A stretch of DNA of 47,698 nt, from positions 1 to 47,698 of the forward strand of contig JAFEGM010000021.1 of NCBI GenBank assembly GCA_018240025.1, in the 5' to 3' direction. Source of the DNA: Verrucomicrobiota bacterium. Lineage in GTDB: Bacteria; Verrucomicrobiota; Verrucomicrobiia; Chthoniobacterales; SZAS-18. Positions 33,701 through 42,375 of the stretch are shown piece by piece (position 1 is the stretch's first letter; each line of letters opens with the position of its first letter). Both the position numbers and the translations under genes were made by a program. The notes below the pieces were generated by a model, which made no database searches, was not told where the DNA came from, and saw nothing but the letters and a program-made list of their open reading frames with translations.

Positions 33701-36161
33701 CACTGTGGTGGTCTGCACCGTCGGGCAGACCTTCCTCTACGATCTGCGCACGCGCGCTCTTCGTCAGACGCTTCCGATCGGCGGCAATCTCGCAGTGGCC
33801 GGTCGTGCCGTGTACGTCCTTGGCGATTCGTCGCGTTCGGCCGTGGCCTACGGGCGTCCGACTCCCGGCAATCAGGTGCCGACCGCCACGCCATTGGTGC
33901 AGACCGGACAGGAGGACACGCCCTTGGTCGTGAGCCTGCAGGGGCAGGATGGCGATGGCGACCCGCTCAGCTTTGTGCTCAGTCGGCTCCCCCAGAACGG
34001 ACAACTGTATCAGACCGTGGATGGAGTTACCCCGACGGACCCGATCCTGAGCACTCCGGCCAGGGTCACTTCCCCCCAGGGACGCGTGATCTACGTCGGT
34101 CGGCCGAACGAATTCGGATCGAATGTAGCGCTATTTGGCTACCGCGCCTTCGATGGCAAGGATCTCTCGCCGGAAGCTGTCGTGAACCTCGGCCTCGCGG
34201 CCGTCAACGACGCACCGTTGGCCCGTGACGACTACCGGCAGGTCGTTCCAGGTGAGTACCTCAGCCCCGTGCGGGAAGGGTTGAACGACAGCGACGTGGA
34301 GGATGCCTCCCTGACGATCGATTCATTCACGCAGCCGTCGTTGGGCACCGTTGGACTCAATGCGGACGGGTCCCTGCGCTACGAAGCGCCGGACAATGTG
34401 TTGACCGGTCAGACCCAGTTTCAGTATACGGCGCGCGATTCCGGAGGGCTCACCTCCACCGCCACCGTCTTCATCGAGATTCGCGCGAAGCATGGCGGAG
34501 AGTGGGCCGGGTTCGGCAACGGAGCGCAGCGGACGGGCTACTCGACGGCACTGCTGGGAACGGCCCCGCTCTCGCTGCGCTGGTCGAGCAATGCGCTTTC
34601 GCAGGTCAGCGGGGTCGCCGTGGGTGGCGGCCGGGTTTTTGCCACGGCGGATTCGCCGACGGTGAAATCGATCGTGGCGCTCGACGAGCGCACGGGCGCG
34701 CAGCTGTGGCGGCGCGACTTCACGGGATCCTATACCAGCATCACCTACCCGACCTACCGCGCCGGCGTTGTCTACTTCGGTATCATGGGAGACACGGCCG
34801 TGCCTCCGTCGGTGCCGAATCCCGTGCTCGCCTTGGACGCGGCGACCGGGCTGACGGTCTGGAGGATGACCAGTGTTGGCAGCATCACCGCCATGCGCTC
34901 GCTCGCGGTCACCGACCAGGGGGCGCTGATGCCGCGCGCGAGCGCCTTGATTTCCTACGATCGCCTGACCGGCGCGCAGCAATACTCCGCCGCGTTGACG
35001 GGATCCCACGCCTTCTGGGCGCCCGCAGTACAACCCGGAGGTACCGCCTTCTCGCTGCGCTCAGACACCCTCAGTGCCCACGCGGCGGACGGGGCCATCC
35101 AGTGGTCGGTCCCGCTCGGGACCGGCTTCAATCCGACCACGGCGGTGCTGGCGGAGGACAGGGCGCTGGTGGGCAGCGGCAACAGCACGGTCGGAGCGCT
35201 GAAAGCGATCTCTCTGGCGACCCAGTCCGTGGTCTGGACTGCCCCCAGCCTCCCGGGCACACCGGCGGTGGATCGCGACACGGTCTTCACGTCGGCGACC
35301 GGCGGCATCTTTGCCCGGCGTCTCTCGGACGGACAACTGCTTGGGCAGTATTCCATCGGCTTCCTCAGCGGCGTGGAGCAGCCCGTCGTCACGGACGAGC
35401 TGGTCATCGTCCCGGTGGGCACCCCGGTCGGCGTGCTGGTTTTCGACCGCAAAACCCGAACGCAACTGCAGAACATCTCGGTGGTCGGCAGCACTGCCGT
35501 GGCCGACGATGCGCTCTTCATCGCGGGCAGCGGCGTGCAAGCCTACGCGGCCGCCGCGCCGGTCACGTTCAGTCCGGTCAGCGGCGCCTCTTCCACTACC
35601 CCGGTCAACGTGACGCTGACCGCCGCAGGCCCGGGCACGATCCGCTACACGCTCGACGGTTCCGCGCCCAAGCTGGATAGTCCGACGCTGGCCAGTGGCG
35701 GCAGTATCCCGGTGCGGGCTAGCGGCCGGGTGCGCGCGATTCTCGTCAACGGCGCGAGCATCAGCCGTATTCAGGAAGCCCAGTATACCATCGCGGACAG
35801 CGACGGCGACGGGATCCCGGATTGGTGGGAAAACGCGACCTTCGGAAATCTCGTCACGGCCGATGCCGCCTCGGATCAGGATGGAGACGGTTGGTCGGAT
35901 CGGGCCGAATTCTTCGCCGGGACCGACCCGCGAGACGCCACGGACGTGCTGCGCGCAACCGTCACGCCGGTGGCGGGAGGAGTGAGGGTGGCGTTCTTCG
36001 GCCAGTCCAACGTGCAGTACCGCCTGGAGGCGTCGCTCGACCTGCAGACCTGGACGCCGGTGACTGAGCCCATCCCCGGGGCCGGCGCTGTCATCGAGCG
36101 CACGTTTGCCTTCGGGAGTGAAGGTAAGCGAGTCTACCGCGTCCGCGTCGTTTCGCTGTGA
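30771..36161 (+). CDS. Giant secreted protein: three cadherin-like/PQQ-propeller modules with chitobiase-like and calcium-binding C-terminus
   Basis: 1796 residues with a signal peptide (1-24). The body is a threefold repeat. Each unit starts with a cadherin-like Big_9 domain (about 25-112, 580-675 and 1145-1235; for instance NDYDPDGGALS, then DTFSYTVQ) and continues with a PQQ-like beta-propeller of about 340 residues. After propellers 1 and 2 a second cadherin-like domain with LYQTTDGVT or LYQTVDGVT follows (about 467-575 and 1030-1140). The C-terminal part has a chitobiase/hexosaminidase-type domain (about 1600-1665; RYTLDGSAPKLDS), a thrombospondin type 3-like calcium motif (DSDGDGIPDWWE, then DQDGDGWSD; about 1676-1710) and a final beta domain of about 85 residues. 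It is probably an extracellular or surface adhesion or scaffold protein; no catalytic motif is seen. Confidence 0.9.
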   Translation: MHLRRALPLATVAFFLLGDSGEAANPIAGNDLLQIRPGVAFSAIEPRVNDYDPDGGALSIISFTQPAHGALTQNADGTLNYTPSPGYTGGTDTFSYTVQSPGGSTATAQYTVVTDDSFGRDWATFGGDYERTSAYPGALGSALLQQRWQAPGNYNFLAVTTSTVIASGGGGVSAFDARTGALLWTDNRTAGGPSVFGSVVYYQLRNVSLIQAKTVARNARTGALVWETAPGPSDFDYLAPVASAAGIFEGGGNPRGLIGRETSDGALRFAVGLPNQGRAWTGSLGSAGLFTFVAGALRRHDAATGAVDWTLDLNNAASIASGAPVLSGNRSFLVHNLVGGPAKVYALDLDTRATRWEVVNSNGGAKPAVSGGTVFVLSGFNVAALSGTNGQLLRTYQPGFAFVQYDAGPIATADKVIASNLTGTDLWDRQTGTRLQTLSSARDLAVANDVLFLAGSNGNLFAVGAPRGSNQAPVALASQWTVAEEGQQTITLSATDAEGDALSFAITSLPASGTLYQTTDGVTRGAPISAVPAGILDPQRRVIYVGALNVVGSGAGNFNFRVADDFGLSAVATVQVDVTPVNDVPVAVNDLAIIAPGGQLVDFDPTLNDYDVDGDTLTLVSFTQGPRGTVTQQPNGLLSYLPKRSFTSGSDSFTYTIQDASGAQATATVTVTMSDTLGREWLTYGGTTSRSGYQPVFLGSQPLQELWSRSLFTDQSNVFAGQPAVQGGTMLIGYGISDGLQKHLALEASTGVQRWSIQAVGAFPQAPAMESGRVFLPLSGSPNRLEARAAADGALLWTSPIPLGSNAFLAPVADEQGTYAAGTGQLLGFDAAGGALFNATVENPGGWGPTLHQGAVYTLVSGQLRRHDRQNGQVQWTLPLGTTDSGPVVCAGNRAYVVLRPGSAQELVAVDLAGPAVLWRLPGSFSTRFAVAHGRIYAPPNGAGGVQEIAAETGAVLGTFILPGNAFIGHQPVVTNDTVVVCTVGQTFLYDLRTRALRQTLPIGGNLAVAGRAVYVLGDSSRSAVAYGRPTPGNQVPTATPLVQTGQEDTPLVVSLQGQDGDGDPLSFVLSRLPQNGQLYQTVDGVTPTDPILSTPARVTSPQGRVIYVGRPNEFGSNVALFGYRAFDGKDLSPEAVVNLGLAAVNDAPLARDDYRQVVPGEYLSPVREGLNDSDVEDASLTIDSFTQPSLGTVGLNADGSLRYEAPDNVLTGQTQFQYTARDSGGLTSTATVFIEIRAKHGGEWAGFGNGAQRTGYSTALLGTAPLSLRWSSNALSQVSGVAVGGGRVFATADSPTVKSIVALDERTGAQLWRRDFTGSYTSITYPTYRAGVVYFGIMGDTAVPPSVPNPVLALDAATGLTVWRMTSVGSITAMRSLAVTDQGALMPRASALISYDRLTGAQQYSAALTGSHAFWAPAVQPGGTAFSLRSDTLSAHAADGAIQWSVPLGTGFNPTTAVLAEDRALVGSGNSTVGALKAISLATQSVVWTAPSLPGTPAVDRDTVFTSATGGIFARRLSDGQLLGQYSIGFLSGVEQPVVTDELVIVPVGTPVGVLVFDRKTRTQLQNISVVGSTAVADDALFIAGSGVQAYAAAAPVTFSPVSGASSTTPVNVTLTAAGPGTIRYTLDGSAPKLDSPTLASGGSIPVRASGRVRAILVNGASISRIQEAQYTIADSDGDGIPDWWENATFGNLVTADAASDQDGDGWSDRAEFFAGTDPRDATDVLRATVTPVAGGVRVAFFGQSNVQYRLEASLDLQTWTPVTEPIPGAGAVIERTFAFGSEGKRVYRVRVVSL

Positions 36162-36189
36162 CCGATGAATTTGCCGCTCAGCTGCTCAG

Positions 36190-36522
36190 CTACCTCCGCG
36201 TCAGCTCGACCCCGTCGACCGTCATCTTCCAGACGCCGTTCTCCTGGGCCGGCGGCTTGCTGACCACGAACTTGGTCGTGACGAAAGCGAAGCCCACCAC
36301 GAAGTCATTGCCCTCGAACTTCTGGATCGGGCCCTGCACTTTCGTGGTCGTGCCGTTCTTGGCCCGCGAATACTGCACCCGGCCATCCTGGGTCACGATG
36401 ATCTGCATGGCCTCGCCGCGCCAGTCACCGGCGTAGTTGGTCTTGTCCGGTGGCAGCGGCTGACCGCAGCCGGCCAGGAGCAGGGCGAGAAAGAGGACGA
36501 GGAAGGAGCGCAGGAGGTTCAT
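36190..36522 (-). CDS. Small lipoprotein of unknown function
   Basis: 110 residues. The signal peptide ends in the lipobox LAGC (Cys 19). The short mature domain is beta-rich (GDWRGEAMQIIVTQDGRVQYS) and resembles small lipocalin-like envelope proteins only in general style. It is convergent with the giant protein gene and stands 84 bases upstream of a histidine kinase gene on the same strand. Confidence 0.82.
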   Translation of the reverse strand: MNLLRSFLVLFLALLLAGCGQPLPPDKTNYAGDWRGEAMQIIVTQDGRVQYSRAKNGTTTKVQGPIQKFEGNDFVVGFAFVTTKFVVSKPPAQENGVWKMTVDGVELTRR

Positions 36523-36606
36523 GGACCCACCCCAGCAGAGGAGTGCGGAGCCGACAAGCCCGGCGGCCTACGCCTTCTGCCTCAGACGCGGGCAGCCTGC
36601 CCCCCG

Positions 36607-37572
36607 TCAGGCGGCCCGCAGCGTGAAGGAAATCTCCGCGCCGCCCTCGGGGCGGTCGGCCACGGCGCAGGAGCCGCCGTGCTGGTCGACGATCCGCCGC
36701 ACCACCGACAAACCTAGTCCGCGGGTGTTGGTCACGGCGTGGAGTCGTTCGAAGGGGTAAATCCGCTGTTCGCCCAAGCCGGCGCCGCGATCGCGCACGA
36801 AGCAGCGGATCCAGCCGTTGGGTTCGGCGCGCCAGTCGAGCTCGATCTGCGGGGCATCGCCGCCATGCTCCAGCGCATTGGTCAGCAGGTGTCGCCAGAG
36901 GGTTTCCAGCGCCGGCGCATTTCCCAGCACCGACGGCCAGCTGGGCGGACCGCTGATCCGCGCGGACTTGCGCTGTGCCAGGAGGGCGACCCGCGCCTGT
37001 ACGGTCGGGACGACCTCCCCGAGCGCGACCGGCGTCAGTTCCAGCGGGTCGATGGCCGACTTGGCGAAGAAGCTCATCTTGTCGATCAACTCCCGCAGGC
37101 GCTCGGCCGAACGGACGATCGAGGCCAGGAAGCCCTGCACGTCGGTCTGCGCGGCGGGCGTGATCTCCTGCAGCAACTGCCCGAGGGTCAATGCGCTCCC
37201 CAGCGGCGTGCGCAGATCGTGAGCCATGCGCCGGCCGAGGCTGCGCAGCGTGCCTTCGTAGCTGGCATTCTCCAAAGCGAGCTCCAGCCCGCGCCAGCCG
37301 GCCCGCAGCAGCGCGCGGACGTCGGCCGCGGTGGAGGCCGCGGGAATCGGGCAGAGGAAGGTGATCGTGCCGATGGCCAGCGCCGGCACTTCCTCCGTCT
37401 CCGCGGGGAGGAGCCGGAGGACGGCGAAGTCTGTCCCTGTCAGCGCCGACGGGTCCCGGCAGACGAGCGCCGCCGGACAGATCTCGGCGGCAGCCGCACG
37501 GGCCGCTTCCTCAAGGGCAGGGGCGAGTCCGGAGAGGAGCAGGGCGGTGGCAGGCACTTCCATTCTTCGCAT
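36607..37572 (-). CDS. Sensor histidine kinase (soluble)
   Basis: 321 residues from the ATG at 37572 (the ATG at 37563 is equally possible). The N-terminal part (about 1-95) has no membrane helix and no recognised sensor domain. The phospho-accepting H118 lies in MAHDLRTPLGSAL; the ATP-binding domain has the N box LLTNALEHGG, the G1 box RDRGAGLGE and the G2 region TRGLGLSVVRRI. All catalytic features are present, so it should be active. No response regulator is adjacent. A longer upstream frame has no domain content and was not used. Confidence 0.9.
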   Translation of the reverse strand: MRRMEVPATALLLSGLAPALEEAARAAAAEICPAALVCRDPSALTGTDFAVLRLLPAETEEVPALAIGTITFLCPIPAASTAADVRALLRAGWRGLELALENASYEGTLRSLGRRMAHDLRTPLGSALTLGQLLQEITPAAQTDVQGFLASIVRSAERLRELIDKMSFFAKSAIDPLELTPVALGEVVPTVQARVALLAQRKSARISGPPSWPSVLGNAPALETLWRHLLTNALEHGGDAPQIELDWRAEPNGWIRCFVRDRGAGLGEQRIYPFERLHAVTNTRGLGLSVVRRIVDQHGGSCAVADRPEGGAEISFTLRAA

Positions 37573-37813
37573 GCGCGCGGAAAACACGCTCAGGGAAACT
37601 CCACCGCAAACGCGCCCGCCGTGACGAACGGATCGAACGATGTGTCGCGGAGATGACGGGCCGGGCGCGCGTGCATGACCCACCTTCGCCGTAGCTGACC
37701 GAGGCGCGTGTCTGAAGGCGTCAGATTCTTCGGAATCCGCGCCTCCGCCGCGCCAAGAAGCCTCACTGCCCGCCCGGCACAGCCAGAACGTCGGATTCTC
37801 CAGCCCGGCGTGC

Positions 37814-38695
37814 CTACGGGTAGCTGTAGCGGACCTCTCGGCTCTCCTCGCCGCGATTCACCACGTCGAGCGGCACGCCGTTGTTGGTGCCATCCGCCTC
37901 GATCTCAGTGATCGTGCTGATGTTCTGCTGCAACACGCCCTTGGCGGGATCGACCGGGAAAAGGCCGCCGATCTTCGAGGTGACCCGACCCTTGCGCATG
38001 CGCAGACCGTTCGGCAGCGGGACCTGGAAGCTGTTGATGAGGAAGTCGCCGGCGATGCGCAGAGCCGGTCCGCCCGCCCCGGGGACCACGGCCTCGAGGG
38101 TGCAGCCACCCTGCAGGTCCTTCGCTTCGAATTTCGTGCCCGTGCTGCTGGAGAGCGCCGCCGCGGCGGCCTCCGCGTTCAGATTCCACCGCTGGCCCAC
38201 CTGCTTGCGCTCGGTCGTGCCGAACATCGTATCGTCGGGCGACTCGTCGCCCGAGAGCCGGAAAACCACCGCCAGCAGCTTCCCAGCCTTGTCCTCGAGC
38301 GGCTTGCCGTCCCGGGTGTAGACCGTCTTCTTGGTCGTGTACTCGGCCTCGATCGCGGTGCCGTCGGGGAAGACTTCCGCCGGTTTGCCGTCCGCCTTGG
38401 CCGAGACCTTCGTCTCGGTCAGACGCACCTTCTGCGGTTTGCCCTTCGGCGAGACCGCCAGCACTTCGACCGCCGCCTCGAACTCCACCTCGCGCGCCTG
38501 CCGCTGCTCGGGAATGACCTTGTCGCCGGCCCGCACGTTGGAGACCTGCACCTGGCTGCCCTTGGTGACCACCCGGTAGCGGTCGCCGACCTTCATCGGC
38601 CGGTCGAGCTTGATGAGGTAATCCTCGGCCGCCGCCGCGGGCAGGGACAGCAGGCCAAAGCCGACGAGAGCGGGAAGAAAGATGGAAAGACGCAT
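37814..38695 (-). CDS. Exported protein of unknown function
   Basis: 293 residues from the ATG at 38695, where a clear signal peptide begins (MRLSIFLPALVGFGLLSL, cleavage near AAAAED). The mature protein is beta-rich with no domain I can name; phrases such as DRPMKVGDRYRV suggest a soluble periplasmic or outer-membrane-associated protein. It follows the L,D-transpeptidase gene on the same strand after 94 bases. Confidence 0.83.
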   Translation of the reverse strand: MRLSIFLPALVGFGLLSLPAAAAEDYLIKLDRPMKVGDRYRVVTKGSQVQVSNVRAGDKVIPEQRQAREVEFEAAVEVLAVSPKGKPQKVRLTETKVSAKADGKPAEVFPDGTAIEAEYTTKKTVYTRDGKPLEDKAGKLLAVVFRLSGDESPDDTMFGTTERKQVGQRWNLNAEAAAAALSSSTGTKFEAKDLQGGCTLEAVVPGAGGPALRIAGDFLINSFQVPLPNGLRMRKGRVTSKIGGLFPVDPAKGVLQQNISTITEIEADGTNNGVPLDVVNRGEESREVRYSYP

Positions 38696-38789
38696 GGAAT
38701 CAGGAAGCGGCCGCAGAAGCCGCCCGGCAACCGAGCGCAGGGGGCCGGCCCGGCAACTGGAAATGCGCCGCGGCCACCGCCCGAAGCCA

Positions 38790-39281
38790 TTACCGCTGGA
38801 CCCGCACCGGCGTGCCGAGCCGCGCTGTCTCGTAGAAGACGCGGGCGTTGCGCCGCGGCAGGCGAATGCAGCCGTGCGAGGCGGGATAGCCCGGGACCTG
38901 CCCGGCATGCAGTCCGATGGGACCGGCGATGCGCAGGAAATACGGCATCGGCGCGCCCTCGTACGTCGTTCCGGGCGGACGCGGGTCGCGCCGGACGTCG
39001 ACGCCGGCCACCACCACGCGACCGCCGGCCACGTAGGCGCCGTAGAGCCCGGAGCGATGGTCGAGCTTCTTCTCGGTCACCCGGTAGTTCCCCGGCGGCG
39101 TGCTGTAGCCCTCCCGTCCGCTGGAGACGTCCGACTGCAGGACCAGCGTCCGACCTTTGTAGAGATAGGCCTGCTGTTCGGAGAGATCGACCACGATGCG
39201 CGGCGTGCCGCGGACCGTGCTCGGATCGAGGCTGGCGCAGCCGGAAAGGAACGCGAGGAGGAGGAGAAGGAGGAGTCGCAT
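38790..39281 (-). CDS. Lipoprotein L,D-transpeptidase (YkuD domain)
   Basis: 163 residues from the ATG at 39281. A lipobox LSGC (Cys 15) anchors it. The YkuD domain (about 28-161) has the active-site motif SHGCIRL with H136, C138 and R140, plus the upstream His in IGLHAGQ. These enzymes cross-link peptidoglycan stem peptides or attach proteins to the wall. It lies just downstream of the large Ser/Thr kinase gene (93 bases), on the same strand. Confidence 0.92.
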   Translation of the reverse strand: MRLLLLLLLAFLSGCASLDPSTVRGTPRIVVDLSEQQAYLYKGRTLVLQSDVSSGREGYSTPPGNYRVTEKKLDHRSGLYGAYVAGGRVVVAGVDVRRDPRPPGTTYEGAPMPYFLRIAGPIGLHAGQVPGYPASHGCIRLPRRNARVFYETARLGTPVRVQR

Positions 39282-39374
39282 GGCAGAACCGGGCCCGGTG
39301 CCCTTTTGGCTTCTTTCGCCGAAGGCGTCCCGGATGCGTGTCTGCCACTGCAAACGCTGCGCCACGTGCGCGGC

Positions 39375-42221
39375 CTATTTCTGCCCAGCGCGGCCGCCTT
39401 CGCCCACGATGCGCCGGAAGCGTTCGTGCCCCCGCAGCGGATCCCACTGCCAGCGATGCCGCAGGTCGGCCAGGCTCAGGCTGGCCTCGAACGACTGCAG
39501 TGCTGCACCCGGAGTGTGGAGCAGGCGTTCGACCAGCTCGAGCGCCTCGTCCGCCAGGCCGAGGCGCGCATGGATCAGCGCGAGCACGGCCGCGGCGGTC
39601 GGACCGTCGACCGCGTCGTTCTTCTCGGGCGTCAACTCCACCGCCTTCCGCCCCTCGCGCAGCGCCGCCTCGCGTTCGCCGAGATACGCCTGGACCAAGC
39701 CGAGCTGCGCCCGCCGGAAGGTCGACCCCGGCAGCGCGCGCACTTCCGCCTCCAGCTCGGCGCGGGCGGCTTCGAGCAGTGGACGCGCCTCGTCGGTGCG
39801 TCCCTGGGCCAGCGCCACCGCGCCAAGCAGGTAGTTGCGCGAGAAGGGAATGCCGAAATTCCCCAGGACCAGCGTGGCCTGGGTCTGCGTGACGGCCCGG
39901 GTGGCGGCGGCGAAGTCGCGCGCCAGACAGGCGGTGTCCCAGCGGGCGAGCGTGAAGGCGCCGTCGGGATCCTCGCTCAGCGGCACCGCCTCCAGCGCGC
40001 TCCGCACGGGGCCGAGATCCTCGCGCGCCCAGAACGCCAGCCAGGCGGCGTTGACCCCGACCGCGGGAGTCTGACCGGTCAGCGCGAGGGTCTTGCGCGC
40101 GGCGCTCTCGGCCTCGGGCCACTGCCGCATCTGGGTGCGGATGATGAACACCTCCTCGGCCGCGACCGGACTGCGGATGTCGCGGGCCAGCACGCGATCG
40201 AGCCGCGTGGCCGCATCGACCCAACGCCCCTGGCGCCGTTGGATGTAGGCAATGGTGCTCTCGACATCGAGGTCGTTGGGCTGCAGGCGCGCCGCATTCT
40301 GCAGCCAGCGCAGCGCCTCTTCGTAATTGCGGTCGAGCCGGTAGAAGCAAAGCGCCTTGGCCACGTGCGCCTGGCCGAGCTCGGGCTGCAGGCGCAGCGC
40401 CTCGTCGGCTTCGCGGCGGGCGCGGTCGCGCACGGCCTCGGAGGGCTCGGAGTTAAGGTAGATGTAGGTCAGGGTCGAGGCGATGCGGGCGCGCGCCAGG
40501 GCGAAGCGGGGATCGCGCTCGATGGCCTCGTGGTAGAGCCGCACCGCCTCCTGGAAGTTGGCCAGCGTGCCGCCCGGTCGCGTCTCGGCCTGGCGGGCTC
40601 GCAGATAGACCAGGTAGGCCTCCGAATCGCCGGTGGGCTTGGTGGCGACCCGCGCGCGCTCCTCCGGACTGAGCGTGGCGTGAAGCTCCCGTGCGATCTC
40701 CTGGGCCAGCTCGCCCTGCAAACTGAGCGCATTGGCCAGCGTGCGATCGTAGCGCTGCCCCCAAAGCTGCAGGCCGCTGCGCACTTCGGTCAGCGCCGCG
40801 TTCAACACCACGCTCGTGCCGGAGCGACGCAGCCGGCCTTCGAGGAGATGCGTGGCGCCGAGCTCCTGGCCGATTTCCTTCAGCCGCTCGGGCTTCACCT
40901 TGCCGCGATACGGCTCGACCGAGGAGCGACCGATGACGCCGAGCTTTCCGATCTTGGCCAGGCTGGCGAGGACGTCGTCGTGCAGCCCGTCGGCGAAGAA
41001 CTCGTTCTCCCGCTCGCCGCCCAAGCTCTCGAAGGGCAGCACCGCAATGGTCTGCAGACCGGTCGGAGGCGGCGCGCTCGGGCGGGGGCCGAATTGCTTC
41101 CAGCCGAAACCGCCCAGGCCAGCCAGCCCGACCAAAGCAGCCGCCCAGGCCCAGGACCGGCGGGTGGGCGGCGCTGGCGCCGGCGGTGTCGCGGTGTTCG
41201 CTGGGACCGCACCGCCGGCCGTGCTGGCATTCGCCAGACCGGCGGTCGAACCCACGCTTCCGGCCGCAGGCGGGGGCGGAGCGGCGACCGATTCCACCAG
41301 CGTCTCGTCCGCCTCCACCGCCGGGATCGACGTCAGTTGCAGGCTCAGGCGCTCCAGCTCCCGCGCTACCGCTTCCGCGCTGGCGTAGCGCTCGCCGCGA
41401 TCCTTCGCCAGCAAACGCAACACCACCCGGCGCAGCTCCGGGGGCCAGAGCGCCGACGGCTCGGTCGGGAGCGGCGCCTGCACGTGCAGATTCATGACCT
41501 CGCGCCGCGATTTCGCCCGGAATGGCGGCGCGCCGGCCAGCATTTCCCAAAGGATGCAGCCGAGGGAATAGAGGTCGCTGCGGCCGTCGAGATCGTCGCG
41601 TTCCTCGCACTGCTCCGGACTCGCGTAGAGCACCGTGCCGCGGAAGCCGGTCGTCAGCGCGGCCGCCTCGCCGTCCGCGGGGCCTTCGGTCGAGCGGGCC
41701 AGGCCGAAGTCGATGATCTTCGGCGTCCAAAGCACCTCACCCGGCTCGCTGCCCGCGCGTAGCATCATGATGTTGGCCGGTTTCAGGTCGCGGTGGATCA
41801 GCTGCTGCGCGTGGATGGCGGCCAGCCCGCGCGCCAGCTGCCCGCCGATCCCGCAGACGAAGCCGAGGCCGATGGGCCGATGGCGCGGCAGCCACTCGTG
41901 CAGCGGCTCGCCGTCGATCAGTTCCATCGCATAGAAGAAATGCCCCGGCTCGTCGCTGAGGAAGAGCACGCTGGCCACGTTGGCCTGCCGCACCCGGGCC
42001 GCCGCGCGCGCCTCGCGCAGAAAGAGCGCCTGAGCCCGCGCGCTCTCGATCTGTCCCGGTGCGATGACCTTGAGCGCGACGGGCACGCGCAGCTTCTCGT
42101 CCCAGGCCTTGTAGGTCACCCCCATCGCCCCGCTGCCCAGCTTCCAAGGCGCGCCGTCAGGTCGCCGCTCGACGCGATAGTGCGCGAAGCGGCGTGGCGC
42201 GTCGTCCCGGGCCTCGGCCAT
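39375..42221 (-). CDS. Membrane Ser/Thr protein kinase with TolB-like and TPR regions
   Basis: 948 residues. The kinase domain (about 15-292) has the glycine loop LGSGAMGV (28-35), the ATP lysine K51, the catalytic HRDLKPAN (143-150, with D145) and DFG (171-173): complete, so likely active. A Pro/Ala-rich linker leads to one membrane helix (about 356-374). Outside the membrane lies a FlgO/adenylate-cyclase-like region starting TIAVLPFESLGG (about 391-520), then tetratricopeptide-type repeats to the end (about 530-940). This build is common in Verrucomicrobiota and Planctomycetota. The transmembrane kinase may sense wall or envelope state; the L,D-transpeptidase follows. Confidence 0.93.
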   Translation of the reverse strand: MAEARDDAPRRFAHYRVERRPDGAPWKLGSGAMGVTYKAWDEKLRVPVALKVIAPGQIESARAQALFLREARAAARVRQANVASVLFLSDEPGHFFYAMELIDGEPLHEWLPRHRPIGLGFVCGIGGQLARGLAAIHAQQLIHRDLKPANIMMLRAGSEPGEVLWTPKIIDFGLARSTEGPADGEAAALTTGFRGTVLYASPEQCEERDDLDGRSDLYSLGCILWEMLAGAPPFRAKSRREVMNLHVQAPLPTEPSALWPPELRRVVLRLLAKDRGERYASAEAVARELERLSLQLTSIPAVEADETLVESVAAPPPPAAGSVGSTAGLANASTAGGAVPANTATPPAPAPPTRRSWAWAAALVGLAGLGGFGWKQFGPRPSAPPPTGLQTIAVLPFESLGGERENEFFADGLHDDVLASLAKIGKLGVIGRSSVEPYRGKVKPERLKEIGQELGATHLLEGRLRRSGTSVVLNAALTEVRSGLQLWGQRYDRTLANALSLQGELAQEIARELHATLSPEERARVATKPTGDSEAYLVYLRARQAETRPGGTLANFQEAVRLYHEAIERDPRFALARARIASTLTYIYLNSEPSEAVRDRARREADEALRLQPELGQAHVAKALCFYRLDRNYEEALRWLQNAARLQPNDLDVESTIAYIQRRQGRWVDAATRLDRVLARDIRSPVAAEEVFIIRTQMRQWPEAESAARKTLALTGQTPAVGVNAAWLAFWAREDLGPVRSALEAVPLSEDPDGAFTLARWDTACLARDFAAATRAVTQTQATLVLGNFGIPFSRNYLLGAVALAQGRTDEARPLLEAARAELEAEVRALPGSTFRRAQLGLVQAYLGEREAALREGRKAVELTPEKNDAVDGPTAAAVLALIHARLGLADEALELVERLLHTPGAALQSFEASLSLADLRHRWQWDPLRGHERFRRIVGEGGRAGQK

Positions 42222-42375
42222 GGCGGCAGACTAGCGCGGCGTCGGCCCGTTTTCGAAATGCGATTTGTGCGGGCGGGAGGAATGCGTGGGGACGAGCCAA
42301 AAAGAGCCCTCGCGCGGGTTTGCGGCCCAGTCGGCTTCGCTTGCCGAAGGCGACCTTTGCCCCGACGGCAGCGCC

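Noticed and set aside
37725..37738. Terminator upstream of the exported protein gene
   Set aside because: GATTC-TTCG-GAATC is only a 5-bp stem with no T-run on either strand.
38682..41762. 1026-codon open frame on the plus strand
   Set aside because: Antisense to the L,D-transpeptidase and Ser/Thr kinase genes, whose motifs are complete. A composition artefact.
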